Source of the DNA: Candidatus Latescibacterota bacterium
GTDB lineage: Bacteria; Latescibacterota; Latescibacteria; Latescibacterales; Latescibacteraceae
Assembly: GCA_016927495.1 (NCBI GenBank)
Contig: JAFGMP010000260.1
Span: 1-33,828, forward strand
Length of the DNA stretch: 33,828 bases
Reading direction: 5' to 3'
Shown here: in pieces, positions 32,172 through 33,828 of the stretch
Numbering within the stretch: position 1 is the first letter of the stretch
Layout of the letters: every line of letters begins with the position of its first letter
The notes under the pieces: model-generated
Told to the model about the DNA's origin: nothing
Seen by the model: the letters and a program-made list of their open reading frames with translations, nothing else
The model's database searches: none
Position numbers and translations under genes: made by a program

Positions 32172-33208
32172 TGGTTTCTCTTCAAATAATGTATTGTTGA
32201 AACATTTCTGAGCGCTTCTGCGGATTCCTCAGGAAATATGGGATTGACAATGTTGCCTCCACCGGATTCGAAGCCTGCCATGTATTTGAGTTTATCAGGG
32301 CTTCTTAGCGGTGGAAGGAATTCAATATGGAAATGATATGATTCCGGATTGATTTTACTTGAACAGGGAGCGTTCTGAAAAACGGTTATATTAGGGAATG
32401 GCATCTGAAACAAGTTATCAAATCTTACCATCATTTCTTTGTGAATTGCTGCCAGCGATTGTATTTCCTTTACAGATAATTCGGTTATGAACGGGACATG
32501 CCGCCGCGGGAAAATAAAAACCTCATAGGAAAGACGGGCAAAATACGGGGTGAAAGCGACAAAATCATCGTTTTCCGTTATTATTCTTCTTCCGTCAGCC
32601 AGTTCATCCTCGATAATTTTACAAAATATGCATGTATCTTTTTCTCTTTTGTGAAGCAATGCATGAGCATATCGGGTAGCAGGTATTCGCGGCACAAAAT
32701 CCGTGCAATATATCTGGCCGTGGGGATGAGGATTTGAAACGCCGATAATTTTACCTCTGTTTTCAAAAATCATGACATGCTGGATTTCTTCTATCGCTGA
32801 GAGTTCTTCGAACTGGTCATAGAACGACATAAAAACTGCATGAACTTCATCTGTGGTCATTTCTGCAAAAGTTACGTTATGTTTAGGGGTAAAACATACA
32901 ACCCGGCAGATGCCGCGGGCAGGATGTTCAGGCGTTTTTTGTTCGGAACTTTCATCCTGAGCCGTATTCATCGAAAGAGAAGGATAATCATTATCAAAAA
33001 CATATATGCCATCGTAATTTGGATTAACTTCACCCGATGCCCTTATAACTCCGGGACAGAGGTAGCAATCCGGATCATGCACTGGTAGTTCGTTTGGAGA
33101 CGATGAAACCACAGCGCCGCTCCATGGCCTGACACCGGTTGCAGGAGCTATAATTATCCATTCTCCAAGAAGGGGGTTCCATCGTTTTACCGATGATCTA
33201 TATGACAT
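32168..33208 (-). CDS. galT: Galactose-1-phosphate uridylyltransferase
   Basis: GalT transfers UMP between UDP-glucose and galactose-1-phosphate. The 346-residue protein shows NPLLGEWIIIAP (11-22), a Cys48-x-x-Cys51 metal pair (DCYLCPG) and the active-site NPHPHGQ block (159-165), in which the second His (His163) is the nucleophile by family comparison. IFCKIIEDE and the late NPESYHFHIEF also fit. Length is normal. It is the first gene of the operon; upstream lies a 620-bp gap with no further gene. Only a weak GAG-type ribosome site precedes the ATG. A regulator gene is not visible in the window, so control of the operon is unknown. Confidence 0.96.
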   Translation of the reverse strand: MSYRSSVKRWNPLLGEWIIIAPATGVRPWSGAVVSSSPNELPVHDPDCYLCPGVIRASGEVNPNYDGIYVFDNDYPSLSMNTAQDESSEQKTPEHPARGICRVVCFTPKHNVTFAEMTTDEVHAVFMSFYDQFEELSAIEEIQHVMIFENRGKIIGVSNPHPHGQIYCTDFVPRIPATRYAHALLHKREKDTCIFCKIIEDELADGRRIITENDDFVAFTPYFARLSYEVFIFPRRHVPFITELSVKEIQSLAAIHKEMMVRFDNLFQMPFPNITVFQNAPCSSKINPESYHFHIEFLPPLRSPDKLKYMAGFESGGGNIVNPIFPEESAEALRNVSTIHYLKRNQ

Positions 33209-33584
33209 ATTTTAACTCGGTTGAAAAAGATGGTTGTTTAACTTATAAGATGCCTGGTATCCACAACATAACCTCATGATGTTTCTCAATGTATTTCGTA
33301 TAATTCATTCAGGTATGGATTATGTTAACCGGAAGCTGTTTTTAAACCTATTTACGAAATATAATAGTATAGCCTGAAATGCTTTTAATTGCAAGAAATT
33401 TAGGAAAATACAACGATCTTTAAAACCCGATCGAATGAAAAATGTTTGAACAGCAGATGAATAAATAATTCAAAGTTCACAATTACAAGTTCAAAGGGGA
33501 CGACAACCGGGATTGCCGGGAGTAAGAAAGATAGCGTCTGAGTGACAAAGTGACAAGATACAGGATTTTTGTAATATATTTCCG

Positions 33585-33604
33585 GGGCACAACATTTTGT
33601 GCCC
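33585..33604. repeat. REP-like hairpin (GGGCACAA type)
   Basis: GGGCACAA (33585-33592) pairs perfectly with TTGTGCCC (33597-33604) around the 4-nt loop CATT. The GGGG-C start and CCCTG end resemble the 7641-7674 element with a different stem. Confidence 0.6.
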
Positions 33605-33612
33605 TGTGTTAT

Positions 33613-33700
33613 TGTCTGAACCTTGATTCGCTTGATTTGCCTGATTACTTGATTTAAAAATCATGGTAATCCTTTAATCAGGTAAATCATGGTTCAGACA
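33613..33700. repeat. 88-bp inverted repeat with TGATT-periodic arms
   Basis: TGTCTGAACC (33613-33622) is the exact inverse of GGTTCAGACA (33691-33700). Inside, both arms repeat a TGATT or AATCA unit about every 9 nt (TTGATTCGC, TTGATTTGC, CTGATTACT on the left; AATCATGGT, AATCCTTTA, AATCAGGTA, AATCATGG on the right). The arms therefore pair imperfectly over most of their length. This is a composite palindromic repeat, not a terminator, and has no coding potential. Confidence 0.8.
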
Positions 33701-33828
33701 GTTTCCACCCGAAAAAAAATTCCTAACATTTTTTCATTCCCAAAATATATATTAAGTTATGTATCTACATGTACTTATACAAAATACAGTTTAGATAGAT
33801 ATATGCTTCATTTCAATTAATATACTTA

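Larger units (their letters stand above)
33209..33828. other. Noncoding region upstream of the gal operon, with repeats
   Basis: This 620-bp gap to the window edge must contain the gal promoter (minus strand), though I could not find a convincing -35/-10 pair. The part 33470-33560 consists of worn low-complexity phrases (AAGTTCACAATTACAAGTTC, GTGACAAAGTGACAAG). Two inverted repeats are listed separately (33585-33604 and 33613-33700). No ORF with coding character was seen. Confidence 0.5.

Noticed and set aside
33613-33700. CRISPR-like repeat array
   Set aside because: The units are only about 9 nt, without spacers of constant length and without cas genes.

Overview
The window looks like a chromosomal segment of a Gram-negative, probably uncultivated heterotroph that breaks down complex carbohydrates. 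The signs are lipobox lipoproteins, many Tat/Sec-exported enzymes, moderate-to-low G+C with AT-rich gaps, a sulfatase-like hydrolase, a DUF4838/heparinase-like pair, a DUF4159 protein, and exported Gfo/Idh/MocA and aldo/keto-reductase homologues. This mix suggests a lineage such as Latescibacterota, Planctomycetota or another FCB/PVC-type phylum. No rRNA or conserved marker gene is present, so the taxonomy is a guess. I saw no tRNA, rRNA, CRISPR array, transposase or phage gene.

Layout. (1) 168-2039, minus strand: a pentapeptide-repeat/K+-channel fusion followed 9 nt later by an HDOD protein. (2) 2357-5096, plus: a Tat-exported sulfatase-like protein with Thr at the nucleophile position and a membrane-anchored DUF4159 protein, closed by a strong terminator; then 5294-7456, a large secreted toroid-like protein with its own good promoter. 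(3) 7732-12318, minus: three paralogous exported Gfo/Idh/MocA proteins, then an aldo/keto reductase homologue. All four lack canonical catalytic residues. (4) 12632-17237, plus: a SulP-STAS-cNMP anion transporter, a two-helix membrane protein of unknown family and a beta-propeller lipoprotein; then a membrane-anchored bicupin at 17381-18304. (5) 18481-23580, minus: a DUF4838 lipoprotein and a DUF4962/heparinase II/III-like enzyme, with a possible 34-residue membrane peptide downstream. (6) 23889-26267, plus: a large lipoprotein with a papain-like/C39-like peptidase domain and an IPT/TIG domain. (7) 26715-33208, minus: galT-galE-galK, a sodium/solute symporter and an ABC-2 exporter pair, tightly spaced as one operon.

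How the genes fit together. The secreted and lipid-anchored proteins of regions 2, 4 and 5 could bind and depolymerise (possibly sulfated or uronic-acid-containing) glycans outside the inner membrane. The symporter and Leloir enzymes would import galactose and convert it to UDP-sugar/glucose-1-phosphate. Region 3 is the most unusual part. It is an operon of exported 'oxidoreductase' folds whose active-site signatures are replaced (EKP to NRP in all three Gfo-type proteins; Tyr, Lys and His of the AKR tetrad missing), which suggests a sugar-binding or otherwise repurposed periplasmic system.

Intergenic regions hold several families of small inverted repeats (REP-like hairpins at 7519-7540, 7641-7674 and 33585-33604, a half copy at 88-103, a large TGATT-periodic palindrome at 33613-33700 and a C-rich hairpin doublet at 26341-26434). 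All domain calls are from motif reading by eye, with no database search.
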